Assembly: GCA_023436145.1 (NCBI GenBank)
Contig: JAEZKP010000095.1
Location: forward strand, 62,001-126,000
Direction of reading: 5' to 3'
Length of the DNA: 64,000 nt
Origin: Fibrobacterota bacterium
Lineage (GTDB): Bacteria > Fibrobacterota > Chitinivibrionia > Chitinivibrionales > Chitinispirillaceae
The position numbers and the translations under genes are program-made. The notes beneath the pieces were generated by a model. It made no database searches. It was not told the origin of the DNA and saw only the letters and a program-made list of their open reading frames with translations. The first letter of the stretch is position 1. The number at the start of each line of letters is the position of its first letter. Below are positions 24,752-33,452 of this stretch, piece by piece.

Positions 24752-25231
24752 GTGATAGAGTCGGAATTTAATAAAATTTATAATGTATATGGGCAACGCC
24801 TTTATAGTTTTATAATTTGGTTAACTCACAATCGTGCTGCGTCCGATGATATCCTGCAGATTGTCTTTGTAAATATCTGGAGATCTCAGGCAGTTCCTGC
24901 TTCTGAAATCGAGCTTCAGCGCTGGCTTTTTACTGTAGCCAGAAATGCCTGCCTGGATCATTTCAGAAAAATAAACCGGTTCAGCCGCTTCAGAACCACT
25001 TATCAGAATGAATACTACCAGCAACCCCCCGATCCTGATGCCCATTTTACCTGGAATGAACTCTCTGAATTGCCTGAAAAAGAAAAAAGTATATTGTATC
25101 TGCATCTGAAAATCGGATATACTTATAAAGAAATCGGGGATATGCTGGAGATGACAGAGAACCTGGTCAGGGTCCGGGCTTTCAGAGCGCTTAAAAAACT
25201 AAGAGAAAAATTGACAAGGAAAGAAATATGA
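24752..25231 (+). CDS. ECF-type RNA polymerase sigma factor
   Basis: A 159-residue extracytoplasmic-function sigma factor. Region 2 is seen at about residues 5-75 (FNKIYNVYGQRLYSFIIWLTHN, ASDDILQIVFVNIWR, LQRWLFTVARNACLDHFRK) and region 4 at about 105-155 (LSELPEKEKSILYLHLKIGYTYKEIG, MTENLVRVRAFRALKKLREKL). The GTG at 24752 has GAGG six bases upstream and is preferred; an in-frame GTG at 24740 would add four residues. The stop overlaps the next gene as ATGA, and that gene encodes a zinc-type anti-sigma, so this is a classic coupled pair. Likely targets include its own promoter and perhaps the nuclease-fold lipoprotein gene downstream. Confidence 0.92.
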   Translation: MIESEFNKIYNVYGQRLYSFIIWLTHNRAASDDILQIVFVNIWRSQAVPASEIELQRWLFTVARNACLDHFRKINRFSRFRTTYQNEYYQQPPDPDAHFTWNELSELPEKEKSILYLHLKIGYTYKEIGDMLEMTENLVRVRAFRALKKLREKLTRKEI

Positions 25232-25563
25232 GTTACTCAACTACCTGCCATCCATCCGAAGAAGTCCTTACCGGTTGTGCTTTGGAAAAAGCTGATGCGG
25301 AGATCGAGCATCACCTGGACCAATGCGCAGAGTGCAGTGAATTTGTCGAAGATATACGTACCATTAAAAATGAAATTGCAGCTCTTGGTGATGAGCAGAT
25401 ACCTATGCATCTGCATGAGAAAATCATGGCTATCGCTCATCAGAAGAAGCATTCAACGATTGTTACCTTTTTACAAAACTGGTACAAAAACCCTTTCTTT
25501 TATGGAATAATGACTGCATTGTTCTCTATTATTATTTATACGATCTTCGCTTTCTTTTTGTGA
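25228..25563 (+). CDS. Zinc-finger (ZAS/zf-HC2) membrane anti-sigma factor
   Basis: A 111-residue protein overlapping the sigma gene by ATGA. The N-terminal anti-sigma domain has EIEHHLDQCAEC, the His-x3-Cys-x2-Cys zinc motif (about residues 31-39), with an earlier CHPSEEVL that can supply the fourth ligand. A central amphipathic stretch is followed by one C-terminal transmembrane helix (FFYGIMTALFSIIIYTIFAFFL) ending at the last residue, so there is essentially no periplasmic sensor domain. It would hold the ECF sigma at the inner membrane; because nothing protrudes outside, signal input may come through redox of the zinc site or through a partner protein. Confidence 0.9.
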   Translation: MSYSTTCHPSEEVLTGCALEKADAEIEHHLDQCAECSEFVEDIRTIKNEIAALGDEQIPMHLHEKIMAIAHQKKHSTIVTFLQNWYKNPFFYGIMTALFSIIIYTIFAFFL

Positions 25564-25725
25564 TTAAACAGATGTAAAAGTCAGCTCTTCTGTTTTGTTT
25601 GATGTTTCTGATAATGTTGATTATTCCCCATAACACCGGGAGAAAGAGAAAAACTGAACTTCCGGTGTGAAAAATTGTTTACATTAGGTTTGCAGAACCC
25701 GAGCTGAGCAGAAAGGCTGATTAAC

Positions 25726-27282
25726 GTGAGATTTTTCCTCGTCATCTTTGCCTGTTTTCCTATTTTGCAATGCAATCGAACTGAACACTCGGTTACCCAA
25801 AAAAACAGCAGGTCTTCCGATACAATTAGTGTTGCATTCTATAATGTTCAAAACCTTTTTGATCTGGATTATTCCGGTGCTGAATATCCTGAATATAAAC
25901 CTGGTGTCTCTAACTGGGATCGGGATATGATGCAGAAAAAACTTGAAAGAATTGCCTCTGTTATAGTTGCAATGAATGCTGAAGTGGTAGGTTTGTGTGA
26001 AGTGGAAAACAGTGTTACTTTGAAAAAACTGCAAAGGGTGTTGGAATACAGTGGGTATGCATTCAGATACAGCGCAATAGCGGACGGGCCTGTTAAAAGC
26101 AATACCTGTCCGGCTTTGATTTCTCATTATCCCATTAAGAATTACAGGGGGATTGCGGTACCGCTCAGTGGAGGGATTACCAGAAATATTCTGGAAGCAG
26201 ATGTGTTGATCGGAAGTGACACTCTTAAAGTATTTGTAAATCACTGGCCTTCAAAAAGGAACCCGGAATCATGGCGGATGGCTTGCGCCAAGGTACTTTC
26301 TTTACGATTAAAGGAGATTCCTGCCGGTACCGATTATATACTGATGGGTGATTTCAACAGTGACTATGATGATCATTTTAAAATCACCACCACTGGTACT
26401 GATGATACCCAGGGACTTACCGGCATGCATTTGCTTTTGAATACAGTTTACAAATCTGCAAACACCGGATTTAGGTTTGTAAATGAGAACGATTTGAAAA
26501 CTTTCCAGAAGGGTATTCATTATGATCTCTGGCTTGAGCTGCCTGAGTCTGGACGCATGAGCCATTTTTTCAAAGGAAACCGTCAGACTCCTGATCACAT
26601 ACTTCTTCCAGGAGCACTCTATGATTCATCAGGAATTTCCTATATCGATAACAGTTTCCAGTCTTTTACCTGGGATGGCAGACTGCTCATTAATAATCGT
26701 CCCTTCAGATGGCAGATTTTCCAGAATAAGGGAATTAATCTGCATACTGGAAAGGGATACTCAGACCACCTGCCGATTCGTGCATTATTTGAAACCGGCC
26801 CTTTTCGCTCTGAACAGTCAGAAGGAGTAATAAAGGGACAAAATGCATCCCCGGACTCTTTTTCTGATTCATCTGAGAGCTTAAGGAGGGGATGGATGAT
26901 TTGCAATTCAGAAACAGAAATGTTTACAGATACTATAAAGTCCTGCAATGGCAGCTACAGCTTGCGTATACAGGGAGCGGCAAGAAAGAGTAACGGTTGC
27001 GTAGCCAAGCTCAAAGTTCATGCAGCAGCGATTCCGTCGCAAGGACTTTCTTTTAACTTTCAGGGTTCAGGCCGGATCTGTTTAAGAAGTTGCTATGATC
27101 AGAACAAGTGGGAATACCTGGATTTAAATACAATGAGAGTATCAAAAAATGCCAGCTATCCGCTAGTGCATCAGGAAAAATGGCAACGGATCACTTTCAA
27201 AAAAAGCATTTCCGATAGTGGCTGTCTGAATCTGGAGATTCGTACAGGTAAAGGCGAACCGTTCTATTTGTGGATCAACTAA
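25726..27282 (+). CDS. Lipoprotein of the endonuclease/exonuclease/phosphatase fold
   Basis: A 518-residue envelope protein starting at GTG 25726 with AAAGG upstream. A short signal peptide ends in PILQC, a plausible lipobox (Cys16). Residues about 35-370 are an EEP domain: VAFYNVQNLFD (metal Asn), VVGLCEVEN (catalytic Glu), NHWPSK (His), MGDFNSDYDD (Asp/Asn) and YSDHLPI (final Asp-His pair), all catalytic positions present. The remaining 140 residues form a beta-rich domain with Cys residues (SGRICLRSCYDQNKW) resembling a carbohydrate- or lectin-type module. It could be an extracellular DNase or a phosphodiesterase; the family is broad, so the substrate is open. It lies 162 bases after the anti-sigma gene and may be a target of that sigma factor. 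Confidence 0.85.
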   Translation: MRFFLVIFACFPILQCNRTEHSVTQKNSRSSDTISVAFYNVQNLFDLDYSGAEYPEYKPGVSNWDRDMMQKKLERIASVIVAMNAEVVGLCEVENSVTLKKLQRVLEYSGYAFRYSAIADGPVKSNTCPALISHYPIKNYRGIAVPLSGGITRNILEADVLIGSDTLKVFVNHWPSKRNPESWRMACAKVLSLRLKEIPAGTDYILMGDFNSDYDDHFKITTTGTDDTQGLTGMHLLLNTVYKSANTGFRFVNENDLKTFQKGIHYDLWLELPESGRMSHFFKGNRQTPDHILLPGALYDSSGISYIDNSFQSFTWDGRLLINNRPFRWQIFQNKGINLHTGKGYSDHLPIRALFETGPFRSEQSEGVIKGQNASPDSFSDSSESLRRGWMICNSETEMFTDTIKSCNGSYSLRIQGAARKSNGCVAKLKVHAAAIPSQGLSFNFQGSGRICLRSCYDQNKWEYLDLNTMRVSKNASYPLVHQEKWQRITFKKSISDSGCLNLEIRTGKGEPFYLWIN

Positions 27283-27413
27283 AAAAAGGACTCTGGACTT
27301 CTTAATTTATCAGGGCCGCAGGAAATACATATACACACCATAAGAAAACCTTCAGCTCGATTGATTCTCATTCTGGTCCACATCATATGAAAGAGCAGAG
27401 TTTATAACAGCAA

Positions 27414-27812
27414 TTAATTATTGGTGGAGAGGTTAGTATTTTCTGAATAAATACCCATATTTTTCAGCAATTCTCTGATCAGGGTCATAGAAACTGGTTT
27501 TTCGAAGAGGTATGAGGCTCCGGCATTTATAACTTTTTGCTTTATCAGGTTGTCGGTGTAGGCGGTGAGTGCGATAATTTTACTCTGCGGGTAGCGTTTT
27601 TTTGTACCGGAAATAATTTCAAGTCCATCCAATTCCTGAGTTCCTGTTAATCTCAGGTCGACAATAGCTGCATCATAGGAATGCTTTTCCAGCATCTTTT
27701 GGGCATCGGTCACATTTTGAATGGAATCTATTGTTATTCCTGGCGCGTGAAGTAACTTCTGGTATGCCAGAAGCAAACTCTCTTCATCATCTGCTAAAAG
27801 AATTCTTTTCAT
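27414..27812 (-). CDS. Receiver-only response regulator
   Basis: A 132-residue single-domain receiver (REC). Acidic pocket ADDEES (residues 7-12), phosphorylation Asp in AAIVDLRLTGTQ (about Asp52), Thr in IIALTAYT and Lys in YLFEKPVS are all present, so it can be phosphorylated. There is no output domain, only a short Asn/Ser-rich tail. GGAG lies upstream of the ATG. It is divergent from a second receiver-only gene 228 bases away, with which it shares the SYDAAI-x-DLRL-x-G pattern, so the two look like paralogues. No histidine kinase is adjacent; the PAS-rich hybrid kinase at 42877-45600 is a candidate partner only by presence in the window. Confidence 0.88.
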   Translation of the reverse strand: MKRILLADDEESLLLAYQKLLHAPGITIDSIQNVTDAQKMLEKHSYDAAIVDLRLTGTQELDGLEIISGTKKRYPQSKIIALTAYTDNLIKQKVINAGASYLFEKPVSMTLIRELLKNMGIYSENTNLSTNN

Positions 27813-27980
27813 AGGTTCTCCTGATTGATTTAAACTAAGGCAATTAACATACCATCAGGTCTGAAAAAAAGAGTTTTTGCAATCATGGATATCAGAAATT
27901 ATTTTGGCATTCCTCACCATCGCATTTTGAAATAGTTGAACAAAAAAGTGAATGGATTTTTTCCATTGCAGGGTTACTTT

Positions 27981-28009
27981 TTGTCTGCAAAATCGTATTA
28001 ATATATGAT
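27981..28009 (+). promoter_or_regulatory. Sigma-70-like promoter of the second receiver gene
   Basis: TTGTCT (27981-27986) and TATGAT (28004-28009) are separated by exactly 17 bases. Transcription would start near 28016, leaving a short leader with GAGG before the ATG at 28041. This also argues against an upstream ATG at 28005. Confidence 0.55.
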
Positions 28010-28040
28010 ATACTATTCCAATTATAGAGGTGAGGGAAAT

Positions 28041-28415
28041 ATGGAGAAGAAGCGTATATTAGTAGTGGATGATGAGGTATCAATTCTTCTCGCATTCAAG
28101 AAGCTTCTCCAAAGGCCGGATGTGCAGGTAGATACTTGTGAGAGCATGGAGGAAGCACTCTACAATATAGACCATTTTTCATATGATGCTGCAATCGCTG
28201 ATTTACGTCTTTCCGGGTCCTTAGGGCAGGAAGGATTTCAGATTGTATCTTACCTGAAAAAGAAGACTCCTAATGCTAAGGCTGCGCTTATCACAGCTTT
28301 TGGAGTCAGTGGCACCGAGGCAAACGCCAGGGCCAGTGGGGCTGACTTTTATTTTGAGAAACCGGTTTCATTTAAAGATTTAAATTGCATTTTAAAAAGC
28401 ATAGGCATTGATTAG
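28041..28415 (+). CDS. Receiver-only response regulator
   Basis: A 124-residue single REC domain. The ATG at 28041 follows GAGGTGAGG closely and begins MEKKRILVVDDEVS, the normal opening; the acidic pair is VDDE, the phospho-acceptor Asp lies in AAIADLRLSGS (about Asp53), Thr in AALITAFGV and Lys in YFEKPVS. It has no output domain. Compared with its divergent neighbour at 27414-27812 the two share the motif around the acceptor Asp, suggesting duplication. Receiver-only proteins often relay phosphate or bind a kinase or motor. The gene ends with its stop directly touching the stop of the convergent PAP2 gene (TAGCTA), so there is no space for a dedicated terminator. Confidence 0.88.
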   Translation: MEKKRILVVDDEVSILLAFKKLLQRPDVQVDTCESMEEALYNIDHFSYDAAIADLRLSGSLGQEGFQIVSYLKKKTPNAKAALITAFGVSGTEANARASGADFYFEKPVSFKDLNCILKSIGID

Positions 28416-29012
28416 CTACTCATCTGTCTTGCAAGGCAGTTCTTCTACAGATTTAATATTCTTCTTTTTACGATTGAAAAAAGAGAAAATCATATAAATC
28501 AGATAGGCTGTGAGTATTCCAAATAAAGCCCCTCCCAGAATGTCGCTGGGGAAGTGGACACCTACATAAATCCTGGAAATCCCAATCATCAAAGCGAAAC
28601 CATAGAAGACCAGTGTTTTTGAAGGGTAAAAACAGGAAAAAAGTGCGGCTTGTGCAAACATGTTCATGGCATGAGAGGATGGGAATGAAAGTGAGGTTCT
28701 CATTCCTGCTAAAAAGTTTCCTCCAGCGATAAAAAAATCCGGATGACAGGGACGATGCCGTCCAAAAATGGGTTTAAGAATCTGTGATGACAGTGGATCG
28801 GTTACTGCCACAGTAATCACTGCCAGACCCAGAACGACAACCGCTTTTCTTCTTTCGTGCTTAACAAAGAAAACAACTCCGGCTATGGCGGGAATAATCC
28901 AGAACTTTGCTTCGGTGATAGTTGTGAAAACAAGATCCAGAAATGCATTAGAGCAATAACTATTTACCAGCAGGAAGAAAAATTTGTCAATTGAAAACAG
29001 GTATTCATACAT
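28416..29012 (-). CDS. PAP2-family membrane phosphatase
   Basis: A roughly 198-residue integral membrane phosphatase with five or six hydrophobic segments. The three catalytic motifs are KPIFGRHRP, SFPSSHAMNM (the motif-2 His) and SRIYVGVHFPSDILGG (nucleophile His and Asp). Such enzymes remove phosphate from phosphatidic acid, undecaprenyl pyrophosphate or lipid A outside the inner membrane. The ATG at 29012 is preferred; a GTG nine bases earlier is possible. The C-terminus is basic (FNRKKKNIKSVEEL) and cytoplasmic. It sits 18 bases downstream of the DUF3108 gene on the same strand, so the pair is likely co-transcribed; together they suggest a lipid or polymer-carrier role at the envelope. 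Confidence 0.88.
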   Translation of the reverse strand: MYEYLFSIDKFFFLLVNSYCSNAFLDLVFTTITEAKFWIIPAIAGVVFFVKHERRKAVVVLGLAVITVAVTDPLSSQILKPIFGRHRPCHPDFFIAGGNFLAGMRTSLSFPSSHAMNMFAQAALFSCFYPSKTLVFYGFALMIGISRIYVGVHFPSDILGGALFGILTAYLIYMIFSFFNRKKKNIKSVEELPCKTDE

Positions 29013-29030
29013 GATAGGCACACTGTATAT

Positions 29031-29927
29031 CTACATTTTGGAAAAGTATATCAGTTTTGCGGATATGACTCCGAATTTTATCTTGGATTTAATCTGAATG
29101 GGCATTCTTCTCTCATCATTGGAAATCCAGACCTCGATTTTATCTTTTCTATTGAATGCGCCATCTTCCCCCACAAGTTTAGGTTCCACCAGGGTGCACT
29201 GGAATGTGCCACAATCCACCTTAATTTCTTTACTCTCCTTGCAACGGAACCAAAGGGGATAAACTTTTTTATGCATATAAATATCAAAACTGAATGTGTC
29301 GCCTGGCTCAGTTTTCATCGAGCGCACATGATAAAGAAGTGATAAATAATCATGAAGAAATGGGGGAGCGTCAAGAGTCTTGAGTTGTTTCTCTTTTATT
29401 ACTGCTTTTTTTGCTTGGTGGTCGTAAAGAATCCAGCGATCTGCCTTATATTTTTTTCCTTCACGTATATGTTGCTCAAAGAAAAGAGGGTAAAGCCCTT
29501 CGCTGTCAATTGTGGAGATAACATAATCTCTCATTTTATAGAATGCACTGATAAAATTACTGGATAACGCTTTTCCACCCAGTTTTATAGTACGATTATG
29601 TTGGACTGGTTCCACAGTCAATACCAGATATCCAGCCCTGAAAGGTCCCCATTGGACTTCATAAACCAGTGTTTCTGCAACGCAGGTTATTATTTTGGAA
29701 AGCGAACGCATCGACTCAGTATGAGGAGTAATTTCATGAGCTTTTCTCAAGGAATCAATAAATTTTTGAGTAAAGGGCAGGTTGTCTAATTCAAGCGCAG
29801 TTTCCTGCCAGCGGATATCTTCTTCCTCTTTTCTTGCTCCGAATGAATCATCTGGCAAGAGCAAAAGAAAAATAGAAACCAGCATAAAAGGTGTGAATGA
29901 CATAAATTTGTTTATTCTTACAATCAT
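29031..29927 (-). CDS. DUF3108 exported protein
   Basis: A 298-residue protein with a signal peptide (FTPFMLVSIFLLLLPDDSFGA). The mature part reads as a beta-rich barrel-like domain of the DUF3108 family: ETLVYEVQWGPFRAGYLVLTVEP, SALSSNFISAFYKMRDYVISTID, YPLFFEQHIREGKKY, then SFDIYMHKKVYPLWFRCKESKE, and MPIQIKSKIKFGVISAKLIYF near the end. Members are found in many Gram-negative bacteria, probably periplasmic, function not established. The family domain usually starts soon after the signal; here about 70 extra residues, helical and charged, precede it. It is 18 bases upstream of the PAP2 gene on the same strand. Confidence 0.8.
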   Translation of the reverse strand: MIVRINKFMSFTPFMLVSIFLLLLPDDSFGARKEEEDIRWQETALELDNLPFTQKFIDSLRKAHEITPHTESMRSLSKIITCVAETLVYEVQWGPFRAGYLVLTVEPVQHNRTIKLGGKALSSNFISAFYKMRDYVISTIDSEGLYPLFFEQHIREGKKYKADRWILYDHQAKKAVIKEKQLKTLDAPPFLHDYLSLLYHVRSMKTEPGDTFSFDIYMHKKVYPLWFRCKESKEIKVDCGTFQCTLVEPKLVGEDGAFNRKDKIEVWISNDERRMPIQIKSKIKFGVISAKLIYFSKM

Positions 29928-29969
29928 AGGTGAAGCTCGTAATTTGATAACATCCTAAATTACATTCAA

Positions 29970-31016
29970 TTAATAAAGTTTGTTTTGCATGATGGCATCG
30001 TAATCAGCCTTAACCATAATTTCCACCAGCTTTTCAAAAGTAACCTGCGGTTTCCAACCTAAGATTTCCCGCGCTTTGGAGGCATCACCCAAAAGCTGTT
30101 CTACTTCAGTTGGGCGATAATATTGAGGATCGATTCTGATAACGATTTTATTGCTGTTTTTGTCGATTCCCACCTCATCAGCACCGCTGCCTTCCCATTG
30201 TATTGGCATTCCCAGTATCTGGAAAGATTTTTCGATAAATTCACGTACTGTGTGCATCTCTCCAGTGGCGATTACATAGTCTGATGGTTTTTCATGTTGT
30301 AGCATCATCCACATGGCTTTCACATAATCAGGAGCGTAGCCCCAGTCCCGTTTTGAGTCGATGTTGCCCATATAAAGACACTCTTTTTTTCCGGCTTTAA
30401 TTGCTGCAGCACCGATTGTGATTTTTCTGGTAACAAAGTTCTCTCCCCGACGAGGGGATTCGTGGTTGAAAAGGATGCCATTGGATGCATGTAGATTGTA
30501 AGCTTCTCGATAATTCACTACGATCCAGTAGGAATACAATTTTGCTACTGCATAAGGAGATCTAGGGTAAAATGGAGTTGTTTCAGATTGTGGTACCTGC
30601 TGAACTTTTCCGTACAATTCGGATGTAGAAGCCTGATAGAAGCGGGTTTTTATCCCGGATTCTCTGATACAATCAAGCAGACGTAAAGTTCCGGTTGCAT
30701 CAACATCTGCGGTGTATTCAGGCACCTCAAAGGATACTTTAACATGAGATTGCGCCGCCAAATTATAAATTTCATCAGGTTGAATGCGCTCAAGCATTCT
30801 GTTCATATTGCTGCTGTCGGTCATATCACCATAATGAAGAAACAGATTGGTACTCTTTCCATGCGGATCTTTGTATATGTGGTCGATACGACGACGATTA
30901 AAATAACTGGCTCTTCTGATCATTCCATGTACCTGGTAGTCTTTTTCTAAAAGCAGTTCAGCCAGATACGACCCATCTTGTCCTGTAATTCCAGTAATTA
31001 AAGCTTTTTTTTGCAT
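29970..31016 (-). CDS. gmd: GDP-mannose 4,6-dehydratase
   Basis: A 348-residue short-chain dehydrogenase-type enzyme turning GDP-D-mannose into GDP-4-keto-6-deoxymannose, precursor of GDP-fucose, rhamnose or perosamine for surface polysaccharide. The NADP site is GITGQDGSYLAELLL (residues 7-21); GMIRRASYFNRRRIDHIY, NLAAQSHVKVSFEVPEYT, ASTSELYGKVQ, the catalytic SPYAVAKLYSYW (Tyr and Lys), NHESPRRGENFVTRKIT and RDWGYAPDYVKAMW are all characteristic of Gmd. Length matches. ATG at 31016 has GGAGA upstream. No fcl or rmd partner is adjacent, so the final sugar is not known. It is divergent from the PBP1A gene. Confidence 0.95.
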   Translation of the reverse strand: MQKKALITGITGQDGSYLAELLLEKDYQVHGMIRRASYFNRRRIDHIYKDPHGKSTNLFLHYGDMTDSSNMNRMLERIQPDEIYNLAAQSHVKVSFEVPEYTADVDATGTLRLLDCIRESGIKTRFYQASTSELYGKVQQVPQSETTPFYPRSPYAVAKLYSYWIVVNYREAYNLHASNGILFNHESPRRGENFVTRKITIGAAAIKAGKKECLYMGNIDSKRDWGYAPDYVKAMWMMLQHEKPSDYVIATGEMHTVREFIEKSFQILGMPIQWEGSGADEVGIDKNSNKIVIRIDPQYYRPTEVEQLLGDASKAREILGWKPQVTFEKLVEIMVKADYDAIMQNKLY

Positions 31017-31192
31017 CTTCTCTCCATTATAATTAAGATAGATTTCAAAATATACTAAGGGGGACTTCTGTCAGGTAAATAGTTTTTTTGTTGTTTGGCA
31101 TTTTAAATAAGATTATTAAGGAATAAAGGAACTCAAGGAAAAACATCTCATGCGGGTTGACTTGTAACTCCACGGGCTATATTTTTACCATC

Positions 31193-33448
31193 ATGGAAAA
31201 AAAAATTACATCGTTATATGCCGAAAGCTCCGGAGATTCCGGGGAAGATAAAATGAACAGTGTACGTGGTAAAATCTGGATTATACTGCTTTATATTTTT
31301 TTGTTTTGCACTTTTTTAGCAGTGTCTTCAGGAAGCTGGTTTTTGTACAGGCTTTATCAGTCGCTTCCGACGCTCAGCCAGATGCAGAATATTGAACAAA
31401 AGCTGGTTTCTAAAGTATTAGGGAAAAATGGAACTTTAATTCATGAATTCAGCATTGAGCGAAGGTTCTGGGTTTCTATCGATAAAATCCCCCTGGAACT
31501 TCAAAATGCTCTGATCGCTATTGAGGACAGACGTTTTTATAAACACTGGGGAATAGATATTAAAAGAATAATCGGAGCGGTGCTTGTAAATGTGCTCAGA
31601 GGAGGTTATGCCCAGGGGGCATCAACTCTCACTCAACAACTTGCCCGAAATGTTTATCTCACTGCAGATGCTTCCATGATAAGAAAAATTAGAGAAGCCT
31701 TAACTGCAATACAGCTGGAATCCTGTTACACAAAACGGGAAATTCTTGAATTGTACCTCAATCAGGTTTATCTTGGTGCCGGGGTATATGGTGTGGAGGC
31801 GGCAAGTGAGCATTATTTCAGCAAACACGTCTCTGAACTGAATTTAAATGAGTGCACAATGCTGGCCGGACTCATCCAAACTCCTGAAAGGTACAGACCC
31901 GATAGACAGGCCAACCTCAATCGTATGTTAAAACGGCGCAATGAGGTAATTAAAGCTATGAGGGTTATGAAATTTCTGGATGCGACTGAAGCAAAACAAT
32001 TTATAAGTCAACCGCTTTCGGTTAATCCGAAAAAGTCTGCAGCACCAGTGGGTTCTTATTTCACTGAAATGATTAGAAAATACGTGGCTGATAAGTATGG
32101 TGATGATCTTTTATATAATGGTGGTCTCACCATTCATACTACACTTGATCCTGTTGCCCAGGATTCTGCAGAATGTGCTTTACAGTTACAGGTCAGAAGC
32201 TTGCAGCAGCGACTTAACCGCATTTTTCTGGATAGCACTAAGGCCGATGAAGTCATAAAAGTTAACCGGCAGAAATTTCTTGAGAATTTTGACTCCATTT
32301 ACGCTCTGCATGAAGAAAAATTTTCCAAATATCCGGATTCTGTAAAGTTAAGAAAAGCGCAAATGTCTGTCTTGGCTCTGGATGTCAATACTGGAGCGAT
32401 TCGGGTTATGATAGGTGGTAGAGATTTCTCTGAAAGTAAGTTTAACAGGGCACTGTATGCACGTAGGCAACCCGGTTCAGCATTCAAGCCATTTGTTTAT
32501 ACTGCAGCTATAGAGAATGGTTTTACTCCAGCAACAGTTGTACTGGATCAACCCATAACACTTATGACTCCGGATGGTGAGTGGAGGCCGGAAAATCATG
32601 ACAAGGTTTTCTATGGTCCGATTGCACTCAGATCGGCACTGGCCAAATCAGTGAACCTGGTAGCTATTCAGGTACTTAATAAGGTAGGTGCAAACCTGGT
32701 TATTGAATATGCCAGAAGAATGGGGCTGAAACATACCTTGAATCCGGTACCTGCTTTGGCTATTGGTGCGTGTGAAGTTACTCCTATTGAGTTGACATCT
32801 GCATACGCTATTTTTGCCAATGGGGGAATCTGGAAAAAGCCATACTCCATTGAAAAAATTGTGGACAGAAATGGTCGAATACTTGAATCCCATGTACCTG
32901 AAGAGAGGGAAGTACTCTCTGCTCAGACTGCTTTTTTGATGTCTTCACTTTTGCGGTCTGTAATTTGTTGTGGTACTGGTGCATCAATTCCAGGTTTAGG
33001 TTTTAATCGACCGGCTGGGGGGAAAACCGGGACAACAAATGACTATTCTGATGCCTGGTTTGTAGGATTCACACCGCAGATCGCCTGCGGAGTTTGGGCA
33101 GGAGTTGATGAACGGCGCTCTCTTGGAAGAGGGGTTACCGGCTCTTTAGCTGCGATTCCCACCTGGGTTAAAACCATGAGTACTCTTCACAAAGGACTTC
33201 CAGTCAAGGATTTTCAACGGCCTGAGGGTATCAAGACTGAATCGGTCTGTAAAGATTCTCATCTAAAAGCAGTTGCAAGTTGTCCAAAAACTGAAATTGA
33301 ATTTTTCCTTTATGAGTCATCTATTGATTCCTGTGACATCCACGGTCCCCAAAAAAAGCGTGATGAGAATATGATAAAGCTCTTCAGCGGACCTCAACCT
33401 AAAAGAAAAAATCCTACAGAAAAAAAGAAGAAACAACTCATGTTTTGA
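31193..33448 (+). CDS. Class A penicillin-binding protein (PBP1A-type)
   Basis: A roughly 751-residue bifunctional peptidoglycan synthase. A membrane anchor (WIILLYIFLFCTFLAVSSGSWFLY) is followed by the GT51 glycosyltransferase domain with ALIAIEDRRFYKHWG (catalytic Glu), GASTLTQQLARNVYL and EILELYLNQVYLGAGVYGVEAASE. The transpeptidase domain has the acyl-serine motif PGSAFKPF (SxxK), AKSVNL (SxN) and KTGTTNDYSDAWFVG (KTG). Start is uncertain: ATG 31193 gives a 35-residue acidic cytoplasmic tail, while ATG 31253 has GGGGAAG before it and gives a short tail; TTG 31157 is less likely. The lysine-rich C-terminus (KRKNPTEKKKKQLMF) is unusual but compatible. Its stop lies four bases from the stop of the convergent PEGA-like gene. 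Confidence 0.94.
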   Translation: MEKKITSLYAESSGDSGEDKMNSVRGKIWIILLYIFLFCTFLAVSSGSWFLYRLYQSLPTLSQMQNIEQKLVSKVLGKNGTLIHEFSIERRFWVSIDKIPLELQNALIAIEDRRFYKHWGIDIKRIIGAVLVNVLRGGYAQGASTLTQQLARNVYLTADASMIRKIREALTAIQLESCYTKREILELYLNQVYLGAGVYGVEAASEHYFSKHVSELNLNECTMLAGLIQTPERYRPDRQANLNRMLKRRNEVIKAMRVMKFLDATEAKQFISQPLSVNPKKSAAPVGSYFTEMIRKYVADKYGDDLLYNGGLTIHTTLDPVAQDSAECALQLQVRSLQQRLNRIFLDSTKADEVIKVNRQKFLENFDSIYALHEEKFSKYPDSVKLRKAQMSVLALDVNTGAIRVMIGGRDFSESKFNRALYARRQPGSAFKPFVYTAAIENGFTPATVVLDQPITLMTPDGEWRPENHDKVFYGPIALRSALAKSVNLVAIQVLNKVGANLVIEYARRMGLKHTLNPVPALAIGACEVTPIELTSAYAIFANGGIWKKPYSIEKIVDRNGRILESHVPEEREVLSAQTAFLMSSLLRSVICCGTGASIPGLGFNRPAGGKTGTTNDYSDAWFVGFTPQIACGVWAGVDERRSLGRGVTGSLAAIPTWVKTMSTLHKGLPVKDFQRPEGIKTESVCKDSHLKAVASCPKTEIEFFLYESSIDSCDIHGPQKKRDENMIKLFSGPQPKRKNPTEKKKKQLMF

Positions 33449-33452
33449 TATA

